Shown: positions 24,901 through 33,837, numbered from the stretch's first letter. The stretch is DNA of 37,895 nt from CANHCC01 sp040381555 (GCA_040381555.1 JBEIHC010000016.1:1-37895), one strand, 5' to 3'. Numbers and translations: made by a program. Notes: generated from the sequence alone by a model not told the origin.

Positions 24901-25896
24901 TTAGTTTTTCAGGTGATGATAATACCATTTCGTTGCAATCTCCAAACCTTGCTCGAAATTCAATGTAGGTTCATATCCTAATAATTCTTTTGCTTTTTGT
25001 ATTGAGGCTAAAGAATGTCGGATATCTCCTGCGCGCTCAGGACCATTAATTACCGGTATGTCCAGTACTTCCGGGATGAATTTCGATAAGTTTTGTTTTA
25101 ATAATTCTACCAATAAGGAAAGATTCGCTTGGTCTCCCACAGCTACATTATAAACCGTATTAATTGCTTCTGGATTTATCGTGCTTGCTGCAAGCAAATT
25201 AAATTGGATTACATTGTCAATATAGGTGAAATCCCGTGAATGACTTCCATCGCCATTAATTACAGGAGATTCCCCCATTATCAAAGATTTAACAAATTTA
25301 GGAATCACAGCAGCGTAGGTACTATCCGGATCCTGCCTTCTGCCAAATACATTGAAATATCTTAATCCGATTAATTCCATCCCATAGCATTTGGCATATA
25401 CTCCAGCATATAATTCATTGGAATATTTAGTAACTGCGTAAGGGGATAGTTGATTACCTATTTGGTCTTCCACTTTGGGTAGAGTGGGGTGATCTCCATA
25501 CACACTGGAGCTGGAGGCATACACAATTCTTTTTACTTTATTTTCTCTTGCGGCATCTAATATTCTAAGGAATCCAGAGACATTATTGTCATGAGAGAAA
25601 TAGGGATTGGCAATGGAGCGGGGTACAGAACCAATGGCAGCTTGATTTAGGATTGCGTCCACTCCTGCTGTGGCTTTCAGGCAGTCTGATTCATTTCGAA
25701 TATCCCCTTCAATAAATTGAAATTTAGGATGTTTTAAAAATTCCTCAATATTTTCTTTTTTACCGGTGGAGAAATTATCCAGGCAAACAACCTGAGCCCC
25801 TTGTTGTAATAGTGCCTCAATTAAATTGGAGCCAATAAAGCCGGCACCGCCAGTAACGAGAATTTTTTTATTCCTGAAATCGGGTAAGTTGCTCAT
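24901..25896 (-). CDS. UDP-N-acetylglucosamine 4-epimerase-type SDR (WbpP/TviC-like)
   Basis: The protein has 331 residues of the extended short-chain dehydrogenase/reductase family. The NAD-binding motif is GGAGFIG at 16-22. The catalytic segment is SSSSVYG with Y153 and K157 in SPYAVTKYSNE. Substrate-side motifs QAAIGSVPRSI and LRYFNVFGRRQDP match WbpP/TviC-type epimerases that interconvert UDP-GlcNAc/UDP-GalNAc or their 6-carboxy forms. It overlaps the dehydrogenase gene by four bases, the classic tviB-tviC or wbpO-wbpP pairing, so the pair should make UDP-N-acetylgalactosaminuronic acid. The order of the two steps cannot be told from sequence. Confidence 0.92.
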   Translation of the reverse strand: MSNLPDFRNKKILVTGGAGFIGSNLIEALLQQGAQVVCLDNFSTGKKENIEEFLKHPKFQFIEGDIRNESDCLKATAGVDAILNQAAIGSVPRSIANPYFSHDNNVSGFLRILDAARENKVKRIVYASSSSVYGDHPTLPKVEDQIGNQLSPYAVTKYSNELYAGVYAKCYGMELIGLRYFNVFGRRQDPDSTYAAVIPKFVKSLIMGESPVINGDGSHSRDFTYIDNVIQFNLLAASTINPEAINTVYNVAVGDQANLSLLVELLKQNLSKFIPEVLDIPVINGPERAGDIRHSLASIQKAKELLGYEPTLNFEQGLEIATKWYYHHLKN

Positions 25897-27152
25897 AAAC
25901 GGGAAGTAACCTGAGATTTAGGCAGAAATGATTTGATGTCATAAATCACGGTATTTTCTTTAGCAAAAGATTGAATGTCTAATGATTCAAATTTCTTATG
26001 CGAAACAGCGAGAATTATGGCATCATATTTTCCGGATAAACTTTCCTTTAATTCTACTCCATATTCATGTTTGACTTCAGCAGGATTTGCCCAAGGGTCA
26101 TAGATTTCTGCATTTATTCCGAATTCTTTTAATTCATGATAAATACTCACCACTTTTGAATTGCGAATATCGGGGCAATTTTCTTTGAAAGTAATTCCTA
26201 AAATAGCTACCCTAGAATTATTAATTAAATGATTGTGTTGAACCATGAGTTTTACCACCTTATTGGCAATAAAGGCACCCATATTGTCATTAATTCTTCT
26301 ACCCGCTAAAATGACCTGAGGGTGATATCCCAGACTTTCTGCTTTATGGGTTAAATAGTAGGGGTCCACACCGATACAATGTCCTCCTACTAATCCTGGA
26401 CGGAAAGGTAGAAAGTTCCATTTAGTGGCAGCTGCATCTAGTACTTCGCGTGTGTCAATGCCCATTCGGTCAAAAATCAAGGCCAATTCATTGACAAAGG
26501 CAATGTTGACATCCCGCTGACTGTTTTCAATGATTTTCGAGGCTTCCGCTACTCGGATGGAGGAGGCCAAATGAGTACCTGCAGTGATGATGGAGCCATA
26601 TAGAGCATCCACTTCTTGAGCAATTGCAGGGGTTGAGCCTGCCGTAACTTTTTTGATTTTCGTTACACTATGTTCTTTATCTCCAGGATTCATTCTTTCT
26701 GGGCTGTAGCCACAGAAAAAATCCTTATTGTAGGTCAATCCAGAAATTCTCTCCAGTACAGGCACACAATCTTCCTCGGTACATCCTGGATATACGGTCG
26801 ATTCATAAATGACGATATCACCTTTTTTCAATGCTCGACCAACGGTTTCACTGGCTTTGAGCAGGGGGGTCAGGTCAGGTTGGTTATAATTATCTACCGG
26901 AGTAGGAACCGTAACGATGAAATAATGCGCTTTTTTCAAGTCCTCAGCCTGATCGGAATAGGAGATGAATTTCGACTCTTTTAATTCTTCCGGACTCACT
27001 TCCAGCGTATGGTCGATATTGTTTTTGAGGTCCGCAATTCGGGTAGGATTGATATCAAAACCGATGATGGGACGGTGTTTTCCAAATTCTACGGCGAGGG
27101 GTAGGCCTACATATCCCAAGCCTATTACTGCAATTATCTTGTTTTCAGACAT
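25893..27152 (-). CDS. UDP-N-acetyl-hexosamine 6-dehydrogenase (WbpO/TviB-like)
   Basis: The protein has 419 residues from ATG 27152; a TTG four codons upstream is weaker. The N-terminal Rossmann motif is IAVIGLGYVGLPLAVEFGK. The central part has VESTVYPG-like YESTVYPGCTEED and FCGYSPERMNPGDKEH, typical of the WbpO/TviB branch. The catalytic cysteine is C259 in GGHCIGVDPYYLTHKAE. The C-terminal domain has ILGITFKENCPDIRNSK. It oxidises C6 of a UDP-HexNAc to the uronic acid with two NAD+. The neighbouring epimerase completes the UDP-GalNAcA (or GlcNAcA) pathway. Full length and intact. Confidence 0.94.
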   Translation of the reverse strand: MSENKIIAVIGLGYVGLPLAVEFGKHRPIIGFDINPTRIADLKNNIDHTLEVSPEELKESKFISYSDQAEDLKKAHYFIVTVPTPVDNYNQPDLTPLLKASETVGRALKKGDIVIYESTVYPGCTEEDCVPVLERISGLTYNKDFFCGYSPERMNPGDKEHSVTKIKKVTAGSTPAIAQEVDALYGSIITAGTHLASSIRVAEASKIIENSQRDVNIAFVNELALIFDRMGIDTREVLDAAATKWNFLPFRPGLVGGHCIGVDPYYLTHKAESLGYHPQVILAGRRINDNMGAFIANKVVKLMVQHNHLINNSRVAILGITFKENCPDIRNSKVVSIYHELKEFGINAEIYDPWANPAEVKHEYGVELKESLSGKYDAIILAVSHKKFESLDIQSFAKENTVIYDIKSFLPKSQVTSRL

Positions 27153-27231
27153 CTGTGCATTCAAAGGATTAAATTCAAAAGTACAAAATATGCTGAAAGG
27201 GATGAAACCTGGAGAAGGGAAATATTGGCTA

Positions 27232-28536
27232 TCAGCGGATAAATTTTGCCTGAGCAGATTTTACTAGGTCCCAGAGAAAGCGGAAGTCGGCTGTTCCCGG
27301 AAATATTGCTTTTAAAGGATTGTTAATTCCAGCAACGGTTTTCAGGAAAAAAAGATGAACAGCAAGGGAAAAACTGGAGATACTGAGTGCAGCAAAAGCA
27401 GCGCCCTTCAGACCAAACGATGAAATTAGCAGATAATCTGTTCCAATAATAAAGGCAAACATCAGCACCGAACTTAGGTTTAATAAACGGAATATGCCTC
27501 TGGAATTCCACAAGCCGGCTAATACGACTGGTACGGAATACAAGGCAACTCCCGGCAGCATAATGAGTATCAAAGGTACCGCTTCCATGAAGGGGATACC
27601 TCCCACGATACGCACAGCTGGCCAAGCCATTACGGCCATAGCTAGGCAGGCAAATAGCATAATCAGGAGCGTAATTCTGGCTACTCGAATGGTCATACCC
27701 GTTCCTTCTGCTTCTCCAGCAGCCGCTAACTTAGGATATAATACGCTTTGGACAGCTGCTGGAATAATTGTTAAAGTTCCTGTAAGCATAATGGCCAGAA
27801 AGTAAATGCCTGCTTCTCTTTGACCTAAGATATTATTGACCATAATTAGATCTAATCTTTGAGCTGCCAGGGTGACAATGGAGGCAAAATGTGCCACAAT
27901 GCCTGTTAATAATAAAGTTCTCAATAAGGGAAAGTCTACTGTCCAGTTTTTATTGCCTTTGCTCCACAAAGTAATAGAGGTGTAAAGCAGGGTTATAATC
28001 CAATTGAGTAAGAGAATCCACATCGCCTGGTAAGCATCGTATTCTTGCATCCACAAGGCTACCCCGGTGAGGAGGATATTGATTAGGGTGGTCAGTAGAA
28101 AAGAAAAATTATATTCCTTCAGGTGGCCCATCATTTGTAGAACTGCCAAATGAAATTGCTGAATCATGTATAGCGGAATGCCAATTAGAATGAGGAGAAA
28201 GAAGGAATCAGGAATATTTTCAAACCAATTTGGAAAATACTGATAACAAATCCAGGCGACCCCGGCGGTAAATAGGCCTAGGCCTATGCCTGCAATTAGA
28301 GCATTGCCGGCAAAGGCAGATTCCTGGTGTTTTCTACTGCCAAATAAATTATAAATTGCTACGGGAATACTGAGATAGCCTATGGTAAACAGGAGCATGT
28401 GCCAGGTGGAAGCTGCTGCCACAAGTCCTCTACCTTCTGGAGCCAACACTCGATTGGTAAAATAGGCAAGGCCCACCTGAGTCATTAGCTGGAAGACTTT
28501 TACTGCGATATTATAGGCTGCAGATTTAACGGACAT
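27232..28536 (-). CDS. Wzx-type flippase / polysaccharide biosynthesis membrane protein
   Basis: The protein has 434 residues from ATG 28536, which overlaps the upstream glycosyltransferase gene by 11 bases. Longer in-frame readings are unlikely because they would extend far into that gene. Twelve or more hydrophobic segments span the length, beginning MSVKSAAYNIAVKVFQLMTQVGLAYFTNR, the usual start of MATE-like oligosaccharide flippases, with QRLDLIMVNNILGQREAGIYFLA in the middle. It should move the undecaprenyl-linked repeat unit to the periplasmic face for the polymerase encoded at 20193-21737. No ABC exporter is present in the window, so a Wzx/Wzy route is inferred. Confidence 0.88.
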   Translation of the reverse strand: MSVKSAAYNIAVKVFQLMTQVGLAYFTNRVLAPEGRGLVAAASTWHMLLFTIGYLSIPVAIYNLFGSRKHQESAFAGNALIAGIGLGLFTAGVAWICYQYFPNWFENIPDSFFLLILIGIPLYMIQQFHLAVLQMMGHLKEYNFSFLLTTLINILLTGVALWMQEYDAYQAMWILLLNWIITLLYTSITLWSKGNKNWTVDFPLLRTLLLTGIVAHFASIVTLAAQRLDLIMVNNILGQREAGIYFLAIMLTGTLTIIPAAVQSVLYPKLAAAGEAEGTGMTIRVARITLLIMLFACLAMAVMAWPAVRIVGGIPFMEAVPLILIMLPGVALYSVPVVLAGLWNSRGIFRLLNLSSVLMFAFIIGTDYLLISSFGLKGAAFAALSISSFSLAVHLFFLKTVAGINNPLKAIFPGTADFRFLWDLVKSAQAKFIR

Positions 28537-29746
28537 GGGAAAGGCTTTGGGCTTGTTCGAGAGCTTGGGCAAATGCTTTTGCCTCATCCTCAATATTGAA
28601 ATGCCGGATGACGAATTCTCGGGATTTTTGGCCAATCTTTGCACGCAATTCTCGATTAGAAAGTAGTCTAATTAACCATTCGAATACTTCTTCTTCTGAA
28701 GACGCCTGACATACGGGAGAATCTTCGCCCTGTATGGGTCTGAATATTTCCGGGCGACCATTTCCGATTACCGGTCTACCTACCAGCATCGGGTATAGAC
28801 CTCCGGTTAAAATATGGTTGCCTAACTGCTCAAATACCAAATCAGATTTTTGATAAAATTCAAAAATGTCTTTATGCGACATTTCCTTATGCCAAGTTAC
28901 CATCCCCGCTATCCCAGATGCTTCTATCAAGGCCTTAGATTCAGGTACATGAATGCCCTTTTCTACCAAATTTAACTGGAAGGGTTTACCTGTTTCCCGA
29001 AAATAGCGTGCAAGGCCTTTTATCATCAAGTCATTGCGCTTATTTTCCCAAGAGCCATACCCGGAAGGTAAGGGCTCTTTCCATAGAAAACGGGTAAGGT
29101 TGAATAATATCGGAATCTCATTGTTAGGATAGGGACTATATTCTATTCCTTCAATGGGAATATGGCAATGGGGAAATCGGGGGATGTTTTTTCCTAAGAA
29201 TAACTCTTCTATGAGGCGATCTCCTGCTGCAATTAAGCCTTTGGGAAAATAGGAAATCATGCTCGCTTGCCTGATTCCTTCCCGATGTCGATTCATCGTT
29301 TGTCGCACCAAGAGGCTGCGAATCTTTTGGCCAATAAATCCTCCACCCCCAGTGGATAAGGCAGGAATCATTTCTGGATTCGCCAATACATCTAAATCAG
29401 AACCGGAGAAAACACTAATAGAAGGAATGGAGGGTTTTAACAAAGGTTTTATTCCATGTCCAAAGTCATTTAAAACTACCGCATCACAAGTATTGAGTTC
29501 TTGTATAATTCCGGTTAAGAAAATCTGGGGAAATGCGTAAGAAAGGGAGAGAGGCTTGGGTAATGAAACTTCGCGAATCCAATCTGGATAAGGATAAGAT
29601 TCATGCGTGACAAAATGTTCTGGGCGATGTAGTTTATCTTCCGGAGGCGCTGTAACAAAGAATATTACCTCGTGCCCCATCTCTCGGAAATACCGCGATA
29701 GGATATAAGGATAGTTATTTACATTGCCCAAAAAACCTACTTTCAT
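28526..29746 (-). CDS. GT-B type glycosyltransferase, family unclear
   Basis: The protein has 406 residues. The start MKVGFLGNVNNYPYILSRYF resembles the donor loop of GT-B enzymes. The middle has SVFSGSDLDVLANPE and IPILFNLTRFLWKEP. The C-terminal domain shows MVTWHKEMSHKDIFEFYQKSDLVFEQLG and LTGGLYPMLVGRPVIGNGRPEIF, which matches the nucleotide-binding half of GT4-like enzymes although the classic E-x7-E motif is not clean. It is probably a cytoplasmic transferase for the repeat unit. Donor and acceptor cannot be told. It lies 60 bases after the acetyltransferase gene and overlaps the flippase gene by 11 bases, so translation may be coupled. Confidence 0.75.
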   Translation of the reverse strand: MKVGFLGNVNNYPYILSRYFREMGHEVIFFVTAPPEDKLHRPEHFVTHESYPYPDWIREVSLPKPLSLSYAFPQIFLTGIIQELNTCDAVVLNDFGHGIKPLLKPSIPSISVFSGSDLDVLANPEMIPALSTGGGGFIGQKIRSLLVRQTMNRHREGIRQASMISYFPKGLIAAGDRLIEELFLGKNIPRFPHCHIPIEGIEYSPYPNNEIPILFNLTRFLWKEPLPSGYGSWENKRNDLMIKGLARYFRETGKPFQLNLVEKGIHVPESKALIEASGIAGMVTWHKEMSHKDIFEFYQKSDLVFEQLGNHILTGGLYPMLVGRPVIGNGRPEIFRPIQGEDSPVCQASSEEEVFEWLIRLLSNRELRAKIGQKSREFVIRHFNIEDEAKAFAQALEQAQSLSHVR

Positions 29747-29806
29747 ACCAATTGAATCCTCCTGTTATGGTACCTCATTGCTTATTGTAAATAAATTTAT
29801 GAACAA

Positions 29807-30364
29807 TCAGGAGTTCCAATAATTGCTTTGGGTACACAGGGTAAAATAATCTTCCCGAGTAATGCCTAAGACCAAGCGATTCCAGTATTGATTTTTTCGA
29901 AAATAAAAGTTCCGATTGGTTCCTTCTATTTGCCAGCCACATTTTGTATAAGTATGAATAGAGGCAGTATTGTATTCGATGATGGTGGTATCCAATCTTT
30001 GCATACCTAATTCCTCAAAAGCATACCGCATAAGGGCATAAATGGTATCGGTTCCCAATCCTTTTCCCCTTTGGTTTGAATCGCCCAGCATCATTCCGTG
30101 AAAGGCATTCCTGTTTTTCCAGTCTATTTCCACCAAGTTAGCGGTTCCGACCAATCCTGAACCGGGTAATTCAATGGCAAATCGTTGATTCAGAGAGTCT
30201 TTTGGTAAGTTAGAAATCCAAGAGCGGGTAGATTCTAGGGAGGCGGGAAAATGCCAGCCCCCTAATAATTCCCATAGATGCGGATCATTGGCCCAGGTAT
30301 GGAGCTTTTCGGCATCATATAACTCAATGGCCCTAAGTATGACTTTTTTACCGTGAATATTCAT
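29807..30364 (-). CDS. GNAT-family N-acetyltransferase
   Basis: The protein has 185 residues, RimJ/RimL-like (Acetyltransf_3). The acetyl-CoA loop is NQRGKGLGTDT around residue 98, preceded by strand FHGMMLGD and followed by the helix ALMRYAFEELGMQRLDTTI and the late motif NTASIHTYTKCGWQIEG. In this cluster the likely job is N-acylation of an amino sugar made by one of the aminotransferases, as in PseH-like enzymes, but RimL-like protein acetylation cannot be excluded. The ATG at 30364 is clear. Upstream is a 233-base gap that holds an 11-copy 17-bp repeat array, so it may start a new transcription unit. Confidence 0.88.
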   Translation of the reverse strand: MNIHGKKVILRAIELYDAEKLHTWANDPHLWELLGGWHFPASLESTRSWISNLPKDSLNQRFAIELPGSGLVGTANLVEIDWKNRNAFHGMMLGDSNQRGKGLGTDTIYALMRYAFEELGMQRLDTTIIEYNTASIHTYTKCGWQIEGTNRNFYFRKNQYWNRLVLGITREDYFTLCTQSNYWNS

Positions 30365-30405
30365 AGGTCTTAATGCGAGGATAAAGGTAATAATTCCTGA
30401 TGGAA

Positions 30406-30588
30406 GTTTAGGGTAAACGGAGGTTTAGGGTAAACAGAGGTTTAGGGTAAACGGAGGTTTAGGGTAAACGGAGGTTTAGGGTAAACGGAGGTTTAGGGTA
30501 AACGGAGGTTTAGGGTAAACGGAAGTTTAGGGTAAACGGAAGTTTAGGGTAAACGGAGGTTTAGGGTAAACGGGAGTTTAGGGTAAAC
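30406..30588. repeat. Array of 11 dyads GTTTAGGGTAAAC at exact 17-bp period
   Basis: Copies begin at 30406, 30423, 30440, 30457, 30474, 30491, 30508, 30525, 30542, 30559 and 30576. All 11 13-mers are identical: GTTTA, GGG, TAAAC, an inverted repeat with a three-base centre. The four-base linkers vary only slightly (GGAG, AGAG, GGAA, GGGA). The array fills most of the gap between the aminotransferase-like gene (stop at 30598) and the acetyltransferase gene. Linkers are far too short for CRISPR. Two more copies at the same period lie at 34955-34984. Confidence 0.95.
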
Positions 30589-30597
30589 GGAAAGCCC

Positions 30598-31572
30598 CTA
30601 TTTCTCCAATATCGAAATCAACTTATCCAACATCTCCTGAATTTGGATGGAATTATATCGCTGGTCCAAGGGGATCGGAAGCAATTGTTGGGAAAAAGTA
30701 ATAGCCTGAGAATCAGAAGTCGGACTTCTTTGAACTACCTCCTTCCACAATTGAGGAATGAAAATTCCCTGTTGATGGAAAGTTTCAAATTTCTTCGGCT
30801 GATGGGGTAGCAGGGGATAGGCAAATGCTACTCCAGGATGTGTTTGGGGTAAACTAAGCGAGTTATAGGGACTTAATGCCTGCTGAATCTGCTCGTAATT
30901 AGATTTCCGGGTATTGGTAATGGCTTCAAAGTCTGTTTTTTGCAGAATTCGAGTGCTGAAGTCCGATTGCAACATAAGGGGCTTAACCGAAATACGCTCT
31001 TCATATTCCGAAAAAATCCGATACGCTTCTGCTGGATGTCCTAAACTTCTTTCAATCAGATGCCGGTATTCAGGGGTGTTGGGGGGGAATTGAATCTCCT
31101 TCCTGTAATGCTTTGGTAACCAAAGTACAGAGCCATCGGGAAGACCCAGAAATTTTCGCGTTGAATTAAATGCCCATACTGAATCAGGTGGCACTTGAAA
31201 CCAAGCATGGGTTAAATCCAGAATCAGGCGGTGTTGATATTCTGACGCAAGGGATTGAATCCATTTCTCCGATAATAGACCAAAGTAATTGACCACCAAT
31301 ACCTGTTCTTGATTACCTATTTTAGGAAGAATAGGAGTAAAATCTGCTGCGATGGGGTAAAAATGAATTGGAATGGAAAGCGACTGAACAGCCTCCACCA
31401 CAGAGTTGCAAATATAGGAAGGGAGGTGAATGGCCGATGGTTTTTCCTCTTGCAGAATAAAAGATAAGGAATGCCGACCATAAGCAAACTGGACAATCGG
31501 ACTTTTATCTGGAAAAGGGGCTTTCCAAGTACGACCCTGCAAGGATTCTAGATCTATGAATCCCCCCCACAT
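30598..31572 (-). CDS. Divergent PLP-dependent aminotransferase-like protein (DegT superfamily)
   Basis: The protein has 324 residues from ATG 31572, sharing one base with the WbqC stop (TGATG). An upstream TTG reading would overlap WbqC by 58 bases. It resembles fold-type I aminotransferases: a glycine/aromatic segment VQFAYGRHSLSFIL, strand VLVVNYFGLL, the cofactor-Asp strand LILDLTHAW (D119), and the candidate Schiff-base lysine K140 in FNSTRKFLGLPDGSVLW. Compared with canonical DegT enzymes the N-terminal and cofactor loops are shortened. It may aminate a keto-sugar or be a degenerate partner of the DegT enzyme at 33834. Placement next to WbqC and a methyltransferase suggests one pathway. 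Confidence 0.7.
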   Translation of the reverse strand: MWGGFIDLESLQGRTWKAPFPDKSPIVQFAYGRHSLSFILQEEKPSAIHLPSYICNSVVEAVQSLSIPIHFYPIAADFTPILPKIGNQEQVLVVNYFGLLSEKWIQSLASEYQHRLILDLTHAWFQVPPDSVWAFNSTRKFLGLPDGSVLWLPKHYRKEIQFPPNTPEYRHLIERSLGHPAEAYRIFSEYEERISVKPLMLQSDFSTRILQKTDFEAITNTRKSNYEQIQQALSPYNSLSLPQTHPGVAFAYPLLPHQPKKFETFHQQGIFIPQLWKEVVQRSPTSDSQAITFSQQLLPIPLDQRYNSIQIQEMLDKLISILEK

Positions 31573-32279
31573 CAGACTTCGAGTTGGTATTGATTCAGAT
31601 GAATGCTTAATTCTTCTTTGCTCAGCCAAGCTATACTATCCAACATAGACAAGCCGGGCAAGGCAGGCAAGGAATGATGGGAATAGGTTGGTAGGGAAGA
31701 TTTGACAAAACTTAACTTGAACCCTTGGGCCGCAAATGTTTCCTGTGCATATAAAGCCCTTCCGCCGGCAGCATTAATGTAGTGGGATGCCTTCGTTTGT
31801 TTGCAAATATCCAGAACCCGTTCTACACTTTGCAGGTGATCATTTTGAAATACAGTAGAAGAGGGAATCCAATTTCTTTCAATACCCAGATAGGCACAAA
31901 TTTCCAGAATCCCGGTTCGGCAAATATCGGCAATGCTTTCAGCTGGGGCTTCTAAAGTCTTACTCACCATCTCCCTCATTTCTGGGAAGTAAGGGGCTTT
32001 TTTATAAGACTGATCTATGGTTTTATAAAACTTGTTTTTCCAGTCGGGATACAATTTGGTATGGGTAGGGATTTCCCGGATTTTCCGGAAAGAACCCGCA
32101 TTGTCTAAGGGTAAGGTAAACAAGAATTCCTGAGAGCCTAACTGTAACCGATTTCGGTTAATCCAGCCTTGTTTAATGTAGGATACATCGTCATAAAAAA
32201 CGAATGTATCACAGGCCTTAATCAGGTGGAAGTACCCGAGATAGGGAAACAGATAGGGTTGCATGATGGCGAGCATCAT
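31572..32279 (-). CDS. WbqC-like family protein
   Basis: The protein has 235 residues of the WbqC family. The hallmark N-terminus is MLAIMQPYLFPYLGYFHLI followed by FYDDVSYIKQGWINRNRL, and later SHYINAAGGRALY. The family is common in O-antigen and capsule clusters and next to DegT aminotransferases. Its biochemical role is not firmly known; amino-sugar acylation or sugar modification has been suggested. It has no signal peptide and should be cytoplasmic. It is coupled to the downstream aminotransferase-like gene by a one-base overlap and lies seven bases after the methyltransferase gene, so these three are almost certainly one functional unit. Confidence 0.92.
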   Translation of the reverse strand: MMLAIMQPYLFPYLGYFHLIKACDTFVFYDDVSYIKQGWINRNRLQLGSQEFLFTLPLDNAGSFRKIREIPTHTKLYPDWKNKFYKTIDQSYKKAPYFPEMREMVSKTLEAPAESIADICRTGILEICAYLGIERNWIPSSTVFQNDHLQSVERVLDICKQTKASHYINAAGGRALYAQETFAAQGFKLSFVKSSLPTYSHHSLPALPGLSMLDSIAWLSKEELSIHLNQYQLEV

Positions 32280-32286
32280 AGCAAAA

Positions 32287-33018
32287 TCAGGCTTTACAGA
32301 CCAGATAGATACTCGCGCACAAATCCGGATAAATCATACCCAGCTGATAGCATCCATCCATATATTCCTTGGAAATAATATCTGTTTGAAGAATTTTGTC
32401 AAATTGATAATTGGCCAAGGCTTTGAAGAAGATTCCTCCCCGATGTACAGTGGTCAGTCCTGCCTGATAGGCTTCTCTTTCCAGAGTGTCTAGACTATAG
32501 GTGTTGCGATGGCCATGTTCTTTTTCCGCTGGAGTAATGGCGGAATTATGGGTAATGAGCCCCATCTTAACCGCAATCTGCCTGGAAGGAGCATTGGCAT
32601 TAGGGCAAATTAAAAACAATCTTCCACCGGGGGTAAGCCAGGTTTTTACTTTCTTCAAAATTCCAACAGAATCATCCAAATGCTCTAAAGTGTGCATGAG
32701 GAAAATGCTGTCATATTTTTCTCCTCCGTTGAACTCTTCAAAGGTTGTATGAATGAATTTAACCCCTTTGTCCACCCGGTTCTTTGTGTATTCCAATAAT
32801 TCTCCTGAAGCTTCCATGACGGTGATGTCCGTGAAATGCTTTGTGAGAATCTCGGTAAATTCACCCTGAAAGCAACCCATTTCCAATACCCGACCTTTAG
32901 GGTCCGGATTAAAACTCAAAACGGTTTGCATCATGTATTTCCTGAGGATATTATCAAAATCGTAAGCGTATTTACGATCGTTATCCTGGTACTCTTTGTT
33001 GTAATCTCTGGTTGACAT
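32287..33018 (-). CDS. Class I SAM-dependent methyltransferase
   Basis: The protein has 243 residues. SAM-binding motif I is RVLEMGCFQGEFTE near residue 45, an acidic strand VMEASGE follows, and the motif IV/V region is FLMHTLEHLDDSVGILKKVKTWLTPGGRLFLICPN, typical of the Methyltransf_11/23 group. The substrate cannot be read, but the location between a PhyH-type oxygenase and WbqC points to a sugar or sugar-linked acyl group. Capping by methylation can also control chain length in some polymers. It lies 18 bases after the oxygenase gene. ATG 33018 is the natural start. Confidence 0.9.
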   Translation of the reverse strand: MSTRDYNKEYQDNDRKYAYDFDNILRKYMMQTVLSFNPDPKGRVLEMGCFQGEFTEILTKHFTDITVMEASGELLEYTKNRVDKGVKFIHTTFEEFNGGEKYDSIFLMHTLEHLDDSVGILKKVKTWLTPGGRLFLICPNANAPSRQIAVKMGLITHNSAITPAEKEHGHRNTYSLDTLEREAYQAGLTTVHRGGIFFKALANYQFDKILQTDIISKEYMDGCYQLGMIYPDLCASIYLVCKA

Positions 33019-33036
33019 AATAAATAAATTTATTGA

Positions 33037-33837
33037 TTATCCCTGTCCGGGTCTGTACATTCTTTTGTGTGGGGGTTGATACCATTCGTTTAAATCCGCT
33101 GGGGTTCTGGAATGATAGCCCAGGATTTGCTGAAGTCTTTCAGAGAATTTATCCCCCTCATGGTATCCCAGAAATCTGGGGTAATCCATTTGTTGCTTCA
33201 TATAGGGTTTGGTAAAGGTCAGCGTGAGGGCACATCTATCGCGATTGGATTTGTTCTCACCCGCGGCATGCCACAAGTTGGAATTGAAGAGCAGTAAACT
33301 TCCCGATTTGCCTACTACCCGATCTGCATTTTCAAAGAAGAATTCGTCTGTTGGTTTTTCGGCTTTTTTATGAGAACCACTCAATACGAAAGTAGCACCA
33401 TTCTCCAGGGTAAAATCATCCATCATCACCAGCAGGTTCAGCATGGTATTCATTTCTCCTGAAAAGGTTCGTACATCGCGATGAATGTTGCAGACATAAG
33501 AAGGTAAGTTCGGCATATTGAGTACGCCTCCAAATGAGTTCAAGATATACTGCCCGTCGAAGTAATCGAGAATGAAGTCATCGGTATACAGTTTTTCTAG
33601 GAATTCAATGAAGGGCGGCAGATCTACAGCATGGTGAATGGTGCCATCCATATTGACGACGAGGCCATTTTTTTTCTGAATTCCCCTGCGGATTTCATAA
33701 GCCTGGTAGGAGGCATCCCGCAGTCGGGCAATTAAATCTTGGGGAACAATTTCCTCAATTACCAGCCAGCCATATTCATCCATGGCAGATTTAAGCTCTG
33801 GAAGGGTTGCGGTTATAGGTAAATACGGCTTTTTCAT
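33037..33837 (-). CDS. Phytanoyl-CoA dioxygenase (PhyH) family oxygenase
   Basis: The protein has 266 residues in a double-stranded beta-helix, non-haem Fe(II)/2-oxoglutarate type. The iron triad is visible as H119 and D121 in CNIHRDVRT and H190 in LWHAAGENKS. The 2-oxoglutarate arginine is probably R199 or R201. Structural strand ENGATFVLSGSHK lies between. Family enzymes hydroxylate unactivated carbons of acyl chains or small molecules. Inside a polysaccharide cluster it may hydroxylate an acyl substituent or a sugar. It overlaps the DegT gene by four bases (ATGA), so production is coupled with an aminotransferase. Confidence 0.88.
   Translation of the reverse strand: MKKPYLPITATLPELKSAMDEYGWLVIEEIVPQDLIARLRDASYQAYEIRRGIQKKNGLVVNMDGTIHHAVDLPPFIEFLEKLYTDDFILDYFDGQYILNSFGGVLNMPNLPSYVCNIHRDVRTFSGEMNTMLNLLVMMDDFTLENGATFVLSGSHKKAEKPTDEFFFENADRVVGKSGSLLLFNSNLWHAAGENKSNRDRCALTLTFTKPYMKQQMDYPRFLGYHEGDKFSERLQQILGYHSRTPADLNEWYQPPHKRMYRPGQG

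Noticed and set aside
30406..30588. CRISPR array
   Set aside because: Linkers are only four bases and nearly identical, so there are no spacers; no cas genes are nearby.
30406..30588. TTTAGGG within the unit resembles a plant-type telomere repeat
   Set aside because: The real unit is a 17-bp dyad inside a bacterial gene cluster; the heptamer match is coincidental and not tandem at seven bases.
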